64,000 nt of DNA from Streptomyces sp. SAT1 (lineage in GTDB: Bacteria; Actinomycetota; Actinomycetes; Streptomycetales; Streptomycetaceae). Made by a program: the position numbers and the translations under genes. The notes below the pieces were generated by a model. It saw only the letters and a program-made list of their open reading frames with translations, was not told where the DNA came from and ran no database searches. Positions 54,334-62,609 of the stretch are shown here, piece by piece. Within the stretch, counting starts at the first letter, position 1; each line of letters starts with the position of its first letter. Where the stretch lies: positions 4,687,501-4,751,500 of the forward strand of contig NZ_CP015849.1 in assembly GCF_001654495.1 (NCBI RefSeq), given 5' to 3'.

Positions 54334-54546
54334 CTACCTCGCCGCGTACGGGACGAAGTCCGCCCAGGCGGTCGCCGCGAAGGCCAGCCGGGGGCCGCCG
54401 CCGGGGGTGTGCTTCGAGTCGCGTACGTGGATGTGGGCGGCGGCGGTGGCGATCTCCACGCAGGAGTCGCCCTCACTGCTGCTGCTGTAGCTGCTCTTGA
54501 ACCATGCCAGGCTGGAGGCGTCCACGGACGTGGTGGTGAGGATCAT
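54334..54546 (-). CDS. DUF397 protein
   Basis: The 70-aa protein has W-F-K-S-S-Y-S, DSCVEIAT, VRDSKHTPGG and a C-terminal AATAWADFVPY segment, the complete DUF397 pattern. Its ATG overlaps the XRE stop by 4 bases (ATGA), so the pair is translationally coupled. It is convergent with Imm49 copy 4, with only 16 bases between the stops, leaving no room for a terminator. Confidence 0.88.
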   Translation of the reverse strand: MILTTTSVDASSLAWFKSSYSSSSEGDSCVEIATAAAHIHVRDSKHTPGGGPRLAFAATAWADFVPYAAR

Positions 54547-55400
54547 GTCTCTCCCAGCAATTGTTCGATGATGGCCATCGACTCACGGGGTGTGAAGGCC
54601 TGCGCCCGGACGACGCCACACCGGAGTTCCAGGATACGGAGCTGCTTCAGGTCGGAGACTGGGCGTCCGTTGGCCACAGCCGGTGAGCGGCCCACCGCGG
54701 TGCCGTCCGCGAACTTCAGCACTTCGATGCCACCGGCCAGACCGGCGTGTTCCTCACGGCTCATGGGCATCACTTGCAGCTCGACGTTGCGCAACTGGCT
54801 GGTGGCGAGTAGATGCTGCAACTGGTGGCGCAGGCGCTCCTTGCCACCGAGAGGGCGTCGAAGGGTCCACTCTTCGAGAATGAAGCTGAGTTCGGGAGCC
54901 GGATCCCGCTCGAAGATGGATTTACGGGCCAGGCGTGCCGTGAGGTATCGCTCCAGTTCGTCCCGCGAGTAGGCGGGCCGTCGCATGAGGAGGAGCCCTT
55001 GGGCGTACTCCGAGGTCTGCAACAGCCCGTGGATGTTCAGCGGATCGTAAAGCTGGAGTTCCACCGCCCGCGCCTCCATCTGTGCCAGCGCCCGCACCTT
55101 CTTCGGGTACCGGACCTTATTGACGTCCTCCTTCATCGCCGAGATGAGGCCGCCGGCGTTCAGGACCTCGTCCGCCGTGTCCAGATACTCGGGGCGGGGG
55201 ATCCGTTTGCCGGATTCGATCTTGTAGACCAGGTCCTCGCCGTAGCCGACCGCCACCGCGAACTCGCCTGCCCGCAGGCCCGCCGACTCCCTGCGCAGCT
55301 TCAACTGCCGTCCCACCGTGGCCACGACCGCGAGGGCCCAGTCGTCGTCCGGGTCCACCTCCCAGCCCCGCTCGTCCGTCTCCTCCACCACACCGTCCAC
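54543..55400 (-). CDS. WhiJ-like XRE regulator (DUF5753), disturbed start region
   Basis: The protein (about 285 aa) has ATVGRQLKLRRESAGLRAGE and LVYKIESGKRIPRPEYLDTA (XRE helix-turn-helix, residues about 22-75). The DUF5753 effector domain follows (GLLQTSEYAQGLLL, LEVMPMSREEHAGL-like LQVMPMSREEHAGLAGG, RILELRCGVVRAQAFTPRES). No ribosome-binding site precedes any of the starts GTG 55400, 55391 or 55388. The DNA immediately upstream is the 3' part of an ATP-binding gene. The usual divergent promoter region seems deleted, so expression is doubtful though the coding sequence is intact. Confidence 0.82.
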   Translation of the reverse strand: MDGVVEETDERGWEVDPDDDWALAVVATVGRQLKLRRESAGLRAGEFAVAVGYGEDLVYKIESGKRIPRPEYLDTADEVLNAGGLISAMKEDVNKVRYPKKVRALAQMEARAVELQLYDPLNIHGLLQTSEYAQGLLLMRRPAYSRDELERYLTARLARKSIFERDPAPELSFILEEWTLRRPLGGKERLRHQLQHLLATSQLRNVELQVMPMSREEHAGLAGGIEVLKFADGTAVGRSPAVANGRPVSDLKQLRILELRCGVVRAQAFTPRESMAIIEQLLGET

Positions 55401-55404
55401 TGGC

Positions 55405-55659
55405 GGGACGCTGCGCATCGAGGTCAGCGACACGCGGGGCGACCGGTGGCCCGCGCCGCAGGAGCCGGACGCCGTCGCGGAGTCGGGGCGTGGGTTGCTG
55501 CTGGTCGAGGCGTTCGCCGACCGGTGGGGTGTCACCGCCGGGCGGTTCCCGCTGAAGACCGTCTGGGCCGAGCTGCGGCTCGGGTCACCGGATCCCGGGT
55601 CACTGGATCCCGGATCACCGGAACCCGGGACACCGTGCTCCGGTGCGGCCGGTGGCTGA
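55405..55659 (+). pseudogene. Truncated AbaA-like ATP-binding gene (3' fragment)
   Basis: The frame from about 55405 encodes LRIEVSDTRGDRWPAPQEPD, SGRGLLLVEAFADRWGV and LKTVWAEL. These match the second half (G1/G2 boxes) of AbaA/RsbW-like proteins such as those at 12487 and 21816. The first half with the N box is missing, and the frame upstream is antisense to the XRE gene. The deletion joint lies within a few bases of 55405. After the domain the frame runs into a Pro-Gly-Ser-Asp repeat and stops at 55657-55659. Confidence 0.78.
55585..55629 (+). repeat. 15-bp tandem repeat, three copies
   Basis: TCACCGGATCCCGGG (55585), TCACTGGATCCCGGA (55600) and TCACCGGAACCCGGG (55615) are 15-base imperfect copies. 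They read as SPDPG/SLDPG/SPEPG at the end of the truncated ATP-binding frame. The GGATCC core makes short self-complementary units. Confidence 0.9.
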
Positions 55660-55904
55660 CAGACAAAAGACATGCGGGGGAAAGGAATTCCGCCGGACCC
55701 CGCCTCGCCGTACGCTGCCCGCCGTGTCCGCGCACGACCCCGGGCGCGCTCACTCGGGCGGGTGAACATCCCCGGATCGGCTGGATTTCGGAGCCCCGCG
55801 CGGCTCTACGCTCAGCGCGACACAACCGCAGAAAATGAGACGGCCCCCGCCGGGACGGCAATCCCAGTGCGAGGGCCTGACCACCGAGGAAGTGAGCCCT
55901 TCCC

Positions 55905-56819
55905 GTGGGTATCCAGAACCCTAGCGTGCGCCCGCACGCCCCGTCCCGCACTGCGGGCGACAAGTACCCGAACCGGCGTCGTCCCCGCACCGGCGGCGGC
56001 CTGGTCCACGACAACACCCGCCACACCACCCGCTTCACGGTGATCGGCAACCACCTCGCCCAGCACAGCGAGCTGTCCCTGCTCGCGATCGGGCTCGGCG
56101 TGCACCTCCAGTCGCTGCCCCGGGGCGCCCGCGCCGACATCAAGAGCCTCGCCGCCCGCTTCCCCGAGGGGACGACCCGGATCGCCGCCGCGCTGCGCGA
56201 GCTGGAGGCGCACGGATACCTGCGCCGCGTCCGCGAACGCGTCCCCGGCGGCCGTATCGTCACCCGCACGGTCTCCTGCAACCAGCCCGCTGCGGCGGCG
56301 ACCGCCACAGGCACAGGCACAGGCACAGCCGCCGCCGTGGCCGTCCCACGCGAGCCCGAGCCGATGCCTGAGTCGATGCCCGAGCCGCAGCAGCGCGCTC
56401 CCCACAAGCCCCTCCCCGCCGTACCGCGCCCCGCGTATCCCGCACCCCCGCTCCTCCGGGCCGCCGCCGACCTCCTCGCGGGCCTGCGCCGCCACGACCC
56501 CCGACTGCTCCTCTCCGCCCGCGACACCGCCCATCTGGCCCCGGGCGTCGCCGCCTGGCTGGAGCGTGATGTCACGGCGGCGACCGTACGCCACGCCCTG
56601 ACCGCCGGTCTGCCGGCCGAGGGACTACGACGGCCCGCCGCCCTCCTGGCGCACCGGCTGTCCGCCCAGCTACCGCCCCCGCCGCCGTTCCGCCCCCCGG
56701 CCGCCCCGCCGCCCGTACGCCTCCCGCTCCAGACCTGCGACGGCTGCGAACGGGCCTTCCGCGCCCCGACCCCGGGCCGCTGCCGCGACTGCCGCACCGA
56801 CCAGGAGGAGGCCGCTTAG
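55905..56819 (+). CDS. Winged-helix DNA-binding protein (Streptomyces multi-copy type)
   Basis: The 304-aa protein has an N-terminal winged helix at about residues 40-125 (TRFTVIGNHLAQHSELSLLA, ADIKSLAARFPEGTTRIAAA, LRELEAHGYLRRVRE). A Pro/Ala linker follows, then a helical segment (DPRLLLSARDTAHLAPGVAA) and a C-terminal zinc knuckle (CDGCERAF, CRDC). I recall many such paralogues in Streptomyces, regularly annotated only as helix-turn-helix proteins. GTG 55905 follows GAGGAAGTGAG. Its role, regulatory or replication-like, is unknown. Confidence 0.78.
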   Translation: MGIQNPSVRPHAPSRTAGDKYPNRRRPRTGGGLVHDNTRHTTRFTVIGNHLAQHSELSLLAIGLGVHLQSLPRGARADIKSLAARFPEGTTRIAAALRELEAHGYLRRVRERVPGGRIVTRTVSCNQPAAAATATGTGTGTAAAVAVPREPEPMPESMPEPQQRAPHKPLPAVPRPAYPAPPLLRAAADLLAGLRRHDPRLLLSARDTAHLAPGVAAWLERDVTAATVRHALTAGLPAEGLRRPAALLAHRLSAQLPPPPPFRPPAAPPPVRLPLQTCDGCERAFRAPTPGRCRDCRTDQEEAA

Positions 56820-56820
56820 C

Positions 56821-57441
56821 ATGAACACCGTCGTTCCCGACAACGGGCGGCACGGTTCCTCCCACGTCTACCGGGCCCTGCGCGACCTCGTGCACACCAT
56901 GGACGGCACCGTCCCGGGGAGATTCGAGGTCACCGAGAACGCGCTCGTCCACGACATCACGGCGCCGATCGGTCCGCACGAACTGACCGCCGTGCACCTG
57001 CGCAGACGCCTCGAAAAGCTCATGCCGGACGAGATCGTGGCGCACACCGGGGGACCCGACGTCGAGGACGAGTCCCGGGGCATCATGCGCCGCCCGGACG
57101 TCATGGTGATCGCCCTGGAGGACATGGACGTCCCGGGCTCCTTCGATCCCCGTACGGTGATCGCCGCCATCGAGATCGTCTCCCGTTCCAACCCGGAGAA
57201 CGACTGGATCGGCAAGATGCGCGACTATCCCCTCCTCGGCATCCCCGTCTACGCCGTCTTCGATCCGCGTACCGGCACGGGTGCCGTGCTCACCGACATC
57301 CACCCGACTCCCGACGGTCCCCGCTACGCCACCCGCAAGGACTTCGTCTACGGCGAGGAGGTCACCATCGGAGACTGGACCATCCTCACCGAGGGCCTGC
57401 CCCGCTACCAGGACGGCGGTGCGCAGGGCCCGGCCTCGTAG
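56821..57441 (+). CDS. Uma2-family (DUF820) restriction endonuclease-like protein
   Basis: The 206-aa protein has the Uma2 layout with a PD-(D/E)xK-type core: RRPDVMVIA supplies the Asp and AIEIVSRSNPENDWIGKMRD the Glu and a downstream Lys. YPLLGIPVYAVFDPRTG is also characteristic. Such proteins are abundant in actinobacteria and cyanobacteria. They are predicted nucleases, but their biological role is unclear. The ATG follows the preceding stop by one base, so it is probably cotranscribed with the winged-helix gene. Confidence 0.85.
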   Translation: MNTVVPDNGRHGSSHVYRALRDLVHTMDGTVPGRFEVTENALVHDITAPIGPHELTAVHLRRRLEKLMPDEIVAHTGGPDVEDESRGIMRRPDVMVIALEDMDVPGSFDPRTVIAAIEIVSRSNPENDWIGKMRDYPLLGIPVYAVFDPRTGTGAVLTDIHPTPDGPRYATRKDFVYGEEVTIGDWTILTEGLPRYQDGGAQGPAS

Positions 57442-57450
57442 GGTGGGGGC

Positions 57451-58374
57451 ATGACGGAACTGCCCGACCGGCGTCTGCTGCTGGTGCACGCGCATCCCGA
57501 CGACGAGTCGATCAACAACGGCGCGACCATGGCCCGCTACGCGGCCGAGGGCGCGCTGGTGACGCTCGTGACCTGCACGCTGGGGGAGCGGGGTGAGGTC
57601 ATCCCGCCGGAGCTGGCGCATCTGACCGGAGCCGCGCTCGGGGCGTACCGCAGGCGGGAGCTGGCCGCCGCGATGGGCGAGCTGGGCGTCGCGGACTTCC
57701 GGCTGCTGGGCGGCGCCGGGCGCTACCAGGACTCCGGGATGACGGGCCTCGCCGACAACGACGACCCGGACTGCTTCTGGCAGGCCGGACTCGACGCGGC
57801 GGCGGCCCACCTCGTCGCCGTGATCCGCGAGGTGCGCCCGCAGGTCCTCGTCACCTACGACGACAACGGCGGCTACGGCCACCCCGACCACATCCAGGCC
57901 CACCGCGTCGCCATGCGCGCCCGCGAGCTGGCCGCCGACCCTGCCGTGCGCCCCGACCTGGGCGCGCCCTGGGAGATCGCCAGGACGTACTGGAACCGGG
58001 TGCCGCGCTCCGTCGCCGAGGCCGCCTTCGCGCGGCTGGACGGGGAGCTGCCCGGCCTGCCGTTCGAGAAGGCGGCGGGCATCGACGACGTGCCCGGTGT
58101 CGTCGACGACGAGCGGATCACCGTACGGATCGAGGGCGGCCCCGCCCACGCCGCCGCCAAGGCCGCCGCGATGCGCGCCCACACCACCCAGATCGAGGTG
58201 GCCGAGCCGTACTTCGCGCTCTCCAACCAGCTCGCCCAGCCCCTGTTCACCACCGAGTACTACGAGCTGGTGCGCGGGGAAGGAGCCGGTGCGGACGCCG
58301 AGGGCGCCTCGACCGATCTGTTCGCCGGGATCGGCGTCGGTGAAAAGGACGAAGAAGAAGGGGCGGGGGCGTGA
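57451..58374 (+). CDS. mshB: Mycothiol biosynthesis deacetylase MshB
   Basis: The 307-aa protein is a zinc-dependent LmbE/PIG-L-type deacetylase. The metal site is AHPDDE (residues about 14-19), with the later His in GYGHPDHIQAH. TCTLGERGEVIP and DNDDPDCFWQA are typical of MshB, which removes the acetyl group from GlcNAc-inositol in mycothiol synthesis. The acidic C-terminus (EKDEEEGAGA) is a variable tail. The following membrane protein shares a base with its stop. Mycothiol production agrees with an actinomycete host. Confidence 0.93.
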   Translation: MTELPDRRLLLVHAHPDDESINNGATMARYAAEGALVTLVTCTLGERGEVIPPELAHLTGAALGAYRRRELAAAMGELGVADFRLLGGAGRYQDSGMTGLADNDDPDCFWQAGLDAAAAHLVAVIREVRPQVLVTYDDNGGYGHPDHIQAHRVAMRARELAADPAVRPDLGAPWEIARTYWNRVPRSVAEAAFARLDGELPGLPFEKAAGIDDVPGVVDDERITVRIEGGPAHAAAKAAAMRAHTTQIEVAEPYFALSNQLAQPLFTTEYYELVRGEGAGADAEGASTDLFAGIGVGEKDEEEGAGA

Positions 58375-58832
58375 TGAGTACGTCCGGACGCGGAGCCGCG
58401 CGCAGCGGCGGGAGCGGCGGGAACGGCGGAGGTGGTGGGGGTGCTGCCGGCGGGTCGATGCTGGCGCAGCCCCTTCGGCCGCCGTCCGCCGGGCGGGCCG
58501 CCGCCTACCTCGTGCTGTTCGTGCTCGGCGCGGTGGTCGGCATCGCCGGGTCGCTGGTGCAGTCGGCCTGGTTCCCGGGCGGGCTGCTGCTCGCCCTCGC
58601 CGGTGCGGCCGGGCTCTTCCTGGGCGGGGCACGGGCGCTGCGCGGGCGGGGCGGTGCCGTCGCGGGCGTGGTCGGCTGGCTGGTCGCCGTCGTGCTGCTC
58701 ACCACCAGCCGCCCGGAGGGCGACTTCTTCTTCGCGGCGGGCGGCGGCTCCTATCTCTTCCTGCTCGGCGGCATGGCCGTGGCTGTGATCTGTGCCACCT
58801 GGGGCGCGGGCCGGGCAACCGGACGGCCGTGA
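58374..58832 (+). CDS. DUF6113-type small membrane protein
   Basis: The 152-aa protein has a Gly-rich cytoplasmic N-terminus (about 30 residues) and four hydrophobic helices (AYLVLFVLGAVVGIAGSLV, GGLLLALAGAAGLFLGG, VAGVVGWLVAVVLL, YLFLLGGMAVAVICA). The motif TTSRPEGDFFF lies between helices 3 and 4. The ATG uses the last A of the mshB stop (TGATG), so it is translationally coupled to mshB. DUF6113 is assigned from memory. Function is unknown. Confidence 0.75.
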   Translation: MSTSGRGAARSGGSGGNGGGGGGAAGGSMLAQPLRPPSAGRAAAYLVLFVLGAVVGIAGSLVQSAWFPGGLLLALAGAAGLFLGGARALRGRGGAVAGVVGWLVAVVLLTTSRPEGDFFFAAGGGSYLFLLGGMAVAVICATWGAGRATGRP

Positions 58833-58956
58833 CGTCCGACTTGGCGAGTGACGTACCACTTCTTCCCGACGTCCCGGTGCGGGTCCGGTGGGGGTTTCCC
58901 CAGCGGTCCCGGGATGAGGGGCGGACGTGGCCAGTATGGTGGTGCGCGCCGCCGAG

Positions 58957-59001
58957 CCTCCCCCAAACGCTCGACTCCGCTCGCGCAGGGGGGACCCCCA
59001 C
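58957..59001 (+). repeat. Streptomyces-type interspersed intergenic repeat/hairpin
   Basis: CCTCCCCC and GGGGGGACCCCC flank an inner CTCGACTCCGCTCGCGC segment, allowing a hairpin between the C and G runs. Sequences of this form (CCTCCCCC, variable arm, AGGGGGGACCCCCA) recur between genes in many Streptomyces, as I recall. It lies upstream of the TTG-start gene and may affect its mRNA. Confidence 0.6.
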
Positions 59002-59049
59002 GCGAAGTGAGGTCGTGTCGGGCGGCGGAGCCAACCGGGAGAACCTGCC

Positions 59050-61518
59050 TTGAGTCGTGAAACTGACACTCCGTCCTCCGGGCCCAACGGGCGCGGGGGT
59101 ACCGCCTACCCTTCGGGGACCCCGCCGTACGGTGTGCCGGCGGTCTCCGACGACGGTGCGGACGCGGGCCGTTCGGCCGCGCAGCCGGAGGAACGCAAGA
59201 CCGAGACCACGCTGACGACCCGGATCCGGATCAACATCCCCGGCTCCCGGCCGATTCCGCCGGTGGTCGTGCGCAAGCCCGTCGCCGACGGCGAAGCCGA
59301 CACGGCCGGGACGCGGACCGAGGGCGCGGCCGGCCGGCCTTCCGCCGCCGGGTCCCGGCCGGGCGGCGGCAGCGACCCGGCGGTCGGTCCCGCCGGTCCC
59401 GCCGGAGGCACCGGCGACCCGCGGTCCCCGGGCGGTGGCGCCGGGAGCTCCGGCACCCAGAACTCCGGCGCCGCGAACTCCGGTGCCGAGACCGCCGCGT
59501 CCGGCGCGTCCGGCGCGTCCGGCGAGGACAAGCCGACCAGCGACTGGTTCGCGCCCCGCAAGTCCCCCGCGGCCAAGGGCGGTCCGGGTGGCGGCGGTAC
59601 CAACGGCGCGGGCCTGCCGGGCGGTTCGGACGCGGGCAGCGGCTCCGCGAGCGGTACGGCCCCGGGCGGACCCGGTGCCGCCGCGCCCGGCCCGGACGCC
59701 CCCGGCGGCACGGTGCCGGGCGGCGGCGGACGCCCCGGCGGTGTGGTCGGCTCCATGCGGGCCCCCACCGGCTCCTCCCGTTCCGGTGGCGGCTCCGGGC
59801 TGCCCGGTGCCACCGGCGGCCCGGTCGCCCCGGGCCACGGCGGCGGCACGGGCTCCTTCGACGTCACCGAGGCGCTGGCCGCGGGACCGCTGTCCGGCGG
59901 TTCGCGGCCCGGCGGCCCCGGCTCCGGTTCCGGTGGCGGCGAGCCGCGCCGGGACGACCTGCCCTACTTCACCGGCAACGGCCAGGGCGCACCCGCCGAC
60001 TACCCTGCCCAGGGCGGCCAAGGCGGCCAGGGAGGCCAGGGCGCACCCGGTGGTCCCGGCGGCCCCGGTGGTCCAGGCGGCTTCGACGGCGCGGGCGTCC
60101 CCGGCGGCCTCGGCGGACCGGGCGGTTCACCGGGCCCCACCGGACCGACCAGCGGCCCGATGACCGGCGACGCGTCCCTGCTGCCGCACGGCGGCGTACC
60201 GGGCGCGCCCCGCGCGGGCACCGGCGGCGCACCCGGTACGTCCGGTGCTCCCGGCGTACCCGGCACTCCCGGCATGCCCGGTGCACCCGGCGCGCTCTCC
60301 GCGCACCCGGGCGCGGGCACCTCCCTCCCCGGCGGCGGGCTGAGCGACGACACCGCGATCCTCACCCCGCAGAACTTCACCCCCGAGCCGGGCGCCCCGG
60401 GCCACGGCCCGCGGCCGGACAACGTCTCCGGACACACCGTCACCAGCGGCATGCCGGTGATCTCCCCCGACGGCACGGGCGGCCCCCGTACGGACCCGGC
60501 CGCCCCGGCGCCCGAGCCGGACCAGCGCAGCGCCCCGCCCGCCGGGAAGTCCGGCAAGGCCGCCAGGCCCAAGAAGAAGGGGCGCAGCAAGATCACGCTG
60601 CTCGGCGGTCTGGTGGTCGTGGCCGCCGGTGTCGCCTACGGCGCCGGGCTGCTGATGAACCACTCCGAGGTGCCCAAGGGCACCACCGTGCTCGGCGTCG
60701 ACGTCGGCGGCGGCAGTCGCGACGACGCCGTCAAGAAGCTCGACGACGCCTTCGGCAAGCTGGAGAAGCAGCCGCTGAAGCTGAGCGTCGACGGCAGGAC
60801 GGTCAGCCTCAGGCCCGACCAGGCCGGCCTCCAGCTCGACACCCAGGCGACGGCGAGCGCCGCGGCGCAGAGCGACTACAACCCCGTCTCCGTGATCGGC
60901 TCCCTGTTCGGCAACCACCGCGTGGTCGAGCCGCAGATGCCCGTCGACGAGGAGAAGCTCCAGGCCGCCCTGCAGAACGCGGCGGGCGGCGCGGGCTCCG
61001 CCACCGACGGCACCATCCGCTTCGAATCGGGCAAGGCCGTCGCCGTGTACGGCAAGACGGGCAAGGGCATCGACGCCGCCCGCTCCGTGCAGGCCGTCGA
61101 GCAGGCGTACCGCGCCCAGGTGGAGACGGGCAGCACCGCGCCCGTCCAGGTCCCGACCACCGTCCGGCAGCCGACCGTCTCCAACGCCGAGGTCGACCGG
61201 ATGATGAAGGCGTTCGCCGAGCCGGCGATGTCGGCCAAGGTGACCGTGAGCGCGGGGCCGGGACACGCGCTCCTGATGAGCCCGGAGAAGTCTCTCTGGA
61301 AGTTCCTCGGGGTCAAGGCGGTCGACGGCAAGCTGGTCGAGTACTACGACCAGGCGAAGCTGAAGGACCTCTACGGCGGCATCTTCGACGGAGTGCTGAT
61401 CACCCGCGGCAACGGGCAGAAGACCCCCGTCACCGTCACGGACGTGATCTCCGCGCTGCGTCCGGCGCTGGTGAGCAAGACGGACCGGGTCGGGGTCATC
61501 GACACCAACCCGAACTAG
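59050..61518 (+). CDS. Membrane protein with Gly/Pro-rich cytoplasmic region and extracellular PG-binding domains
   Basis: The 822-aa protein has a huge low-complexity N-terminal half (about residues 1-510) of Gly/Pro/Ala/Ser with collagen-like GxP runs near 340-420. A basic stretch follows (KAARPKKKGRSK), then one membrane helix (ITLLGGLVVVAAGVAYGAGL). The external part starts HSEVPKGTTVLGVDVGG, which with LKLSVDGRTVSLRPDQAGLQ matches the PG_binding_4/VanW-associated domain, probably twice. The TTG start at 59050 has GGGAG 8 bases upstream. ATG/GTG alternatives fit homology less well. A role at the cell wall is likely. Confidence 0.8.
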   Translation: MSRETDTPSSGPNGRGGTAYPSGTPPYGVPAVSDDGADAGRSAAQPEERKTETTLTTRIRINIPGSRPIPPVVVRKPVADGEADTAGTRTEGAAGRPSAAGSRPGGGSDPAVGPAGPAGGTGDPRSPGGGAGSSGTQNSGAANSGAETAASGASGASGEDKPTSDWFAPRKSPAAKGGPGGGGTNGAGLPGGSDAGSGSASGTAPGGPGAAAPGPDAPGGTVPGGGGRPGGVVGSMRAPTGSSRSGGGSGLPGATGGPVAPGHGGGTGSFDVTEALAAGPLSGGSRPGGPGSGSGGGEPRRDDLPYFTGNGQGAPADYPAQGGQGGQGGQGAPGGPGGPGGPGGFDGAGVPGGLGGPGGSPGPTGPTSGPMTGDASLLPHGGVPGAPRAGTGGAPGTSGAPGVPGTPGMPGAPGALSAHPGAGTSLPGGGLSDDTAILTPQNFTPEPGAPGHGPRPDNVSGHTVTSGMPVISPDGTGGPRTDPAAPAPEPDQRSAPPAGKSGKAARPKKKGRSKITLLGGLVVVAAGVAYGAGLLMNHSEVPKGTTVLGVDVGGGSRDDAVKKLDDAFGKLEKQPLKLSVDGRTVSLRPDQAGLQLDTQATASAAAQSDYNPVSVIGSLFGNHRVVEPQMPVDEEKLQAALQNAAGGAGSATDGTIRFESGKAVAVYGKTGKGIDAARSVQAVEQAYRAQVETGSTAPVQVPTTVRQPTVSNAEVDRMMKAFAEPAMSAKVTVSAGPGHALLMSPEKSLWKFLGVKAVDGKLVEYYDQAKLKDLYGGIFDGVLITRGNGQKTPVTVTDVISALRPALVSKTDRVGVIDTNPN

Positions 61519-61532
61519 GGCCTGTCCCGCGA

Positions 61533-61569
61533 GGGCCCCGGAGCGCGCCGCCCGCGCGCGCCGGGGCCC
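61533..61569 (+). terminator. Strong hairpin terminator
   Basis: GGGCCCCGG (61533) with GCGCGC pairs to GCGCGC and CCGGGGCCC (to 61569), interrupted by one A-G mismatch and closing a 5-base loop. It begins 15 bases after the PG-binding gene stop. Confidence 0.85.
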
Positions 61570-61585
61570 TGCGCATGTCGGCGCC

Positions 61586-61614
61586 TGTCATGCGCGGCCC
61601 ATGACATCTGTCAT
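61586..61614. promoter_or_regulatory. Alternating TGTCAT/ATGACA half-sites, candidate operator
   Basis: TGTCAT (61586-61591), ATGACA (61601-61606) and TGTCAT (61609-61614) alternate in orientation. The last two form ATGACA-TC-TGTCAT. The element lies about 60 bases before the ABC exporter genes, which precede a DesK-like histidine kinase. A LuxR/DesR-type response regulator, expected just beyond the window, is the likely binder. Confidence 0.6.
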
Positions 61615-61673
61615 CCCGCGCCCAGGACCGCCGACACTGCCGGACGGCCCCCGCCTCCGGCCACCATGGGGGC

Positions 61674-62609
61674 ATGACGACGACAGCGGAGACCACCACC
61701 GCGCACGCGACCGCGGTGGTGGCGTTCGACCAGGTGACCAAGAGCTACGGGACCGTACGGGCCGTGGACGGGCTGAGCCTCGCCCTGTACCCGGGGGAGA
61801 CCGTGGCCCTGCTCGGCCCGAACGGGGCGGGCAAGTCGACCACCCTCGATCTGCTGCTCGGGCTCAAGCAGCCCGACAGCGGCTCCCTGTCCGTCTTCGG
61901 GACCGGCCCGCGCGAGGCGATCGTCGCCGGGCGCGTCGGCGCCATGCTCCAGAGCGGCGGGCTGATGGACGAGGTCACCGTCGCCGAGCTGGTCAAGCTC
62001 GCCTGCGACCTGCACCCCAGGCCGTACGAGCCGGCCGACGTGCTGGCCCGCGCCGGGGTCACGCAGATCGCCGACCGCAAGGTCAACAAGCTCTCCGGCG
62101 GCCAGGAGCAGCGGGTGCGCTTCGCCCTCGCCACGGCCGGTGACAGCGACCTGATCGTCCTGGACGAGCCGACGACCGGCATGGACGTCTCCGCCCGGCA
62201 GGCGTTCTGGGCCACCATGCGCGAGCAGGCCGACCAGGGCCGCACGGTCCTGTTCGCGACGCACTACCTGGAGGAGGCCGACGCCATCGCCGACCGGGTG
62301 CTCGTGCTGCACCGGGGCCGGCTGCTGGCCGACGGCACCGCCGCCGAGATCAAGGCGAAGGCGGGCGCCCGCCGGATCGCCTTCGACCTGGAGGGCGTGA
62401 TCGACGAGGCGGCGCTGCACGGTCTGCCCTTCCTCACCTCGCTGACCGTGTCGGGGCAGACCGTCCGCGCCCAGTCCACCGACGCCGACGCGACCGTCCA
62501 CGCCCTGTACGGACTCGGCGTCTACCCCCGCAATCTCGAAGTCGCCGGGCTCGGTCTTGAGCAGGCGTTCGTCGCCATCACCGAGGCCGAGGAGGCCAAG
62601 CAGTCGTGA
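61674..62609 (+). CDS. ABC exporter ATP-binding protein
   Basis: The 311-aa ATPase has Walker A GPNGAGKS, signature LSGGQEQR, Walker B LIVLDEPTTGMD and H-loop ATHYLEEAD, placing it among DrrA/ABC-2 type exporters. The C-terminal 90 residues form the DUF4162-like extension (RIAFDLEG, VHALYGLGVYPRNLEVAGLG). Its stop overlaps the permease start by 4 bases (GTGA). With the permease and following histidine kinase it forms a drug- or lipid-responsive export unit of a common Gram-positive type. Confidence 0.92.
   Translation: MTTTAETTTAHATAVVAFDQVTKSYGTVRAVDGLSLALYPGETVALLGPNGAGKSTTLDLLLGLKQPDSGSLSVFGTGPREAIVAGRVGAMLQSGGLMDEVTVAELVKLACDLHPRPYEPADVLARAGVTQIADRKVNKLSGGQEQRVRFALATAGDSDLIVLDEPTTGMDVSARQAFWATMREQADQGRTVLFATHYLEEADAIADRVLVLHRGRLLADGTAAEIKAKAGARRIAFDLEGVIDEAALHGLPFLTSLTVSGQTVRAQSTDADATVHALYGLGVYPRNLEVAGLGLEQAFVAITEAEEAKQS

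Noticed and set aside
54334..55400. The DUF397/XRE pair as a classical toxin-antitoxin module
   Set aside because: The coupled layout resembles TA pairs, but the families are known as regulator and partner in whiJ-type sets and nothing here indicates toxicity.
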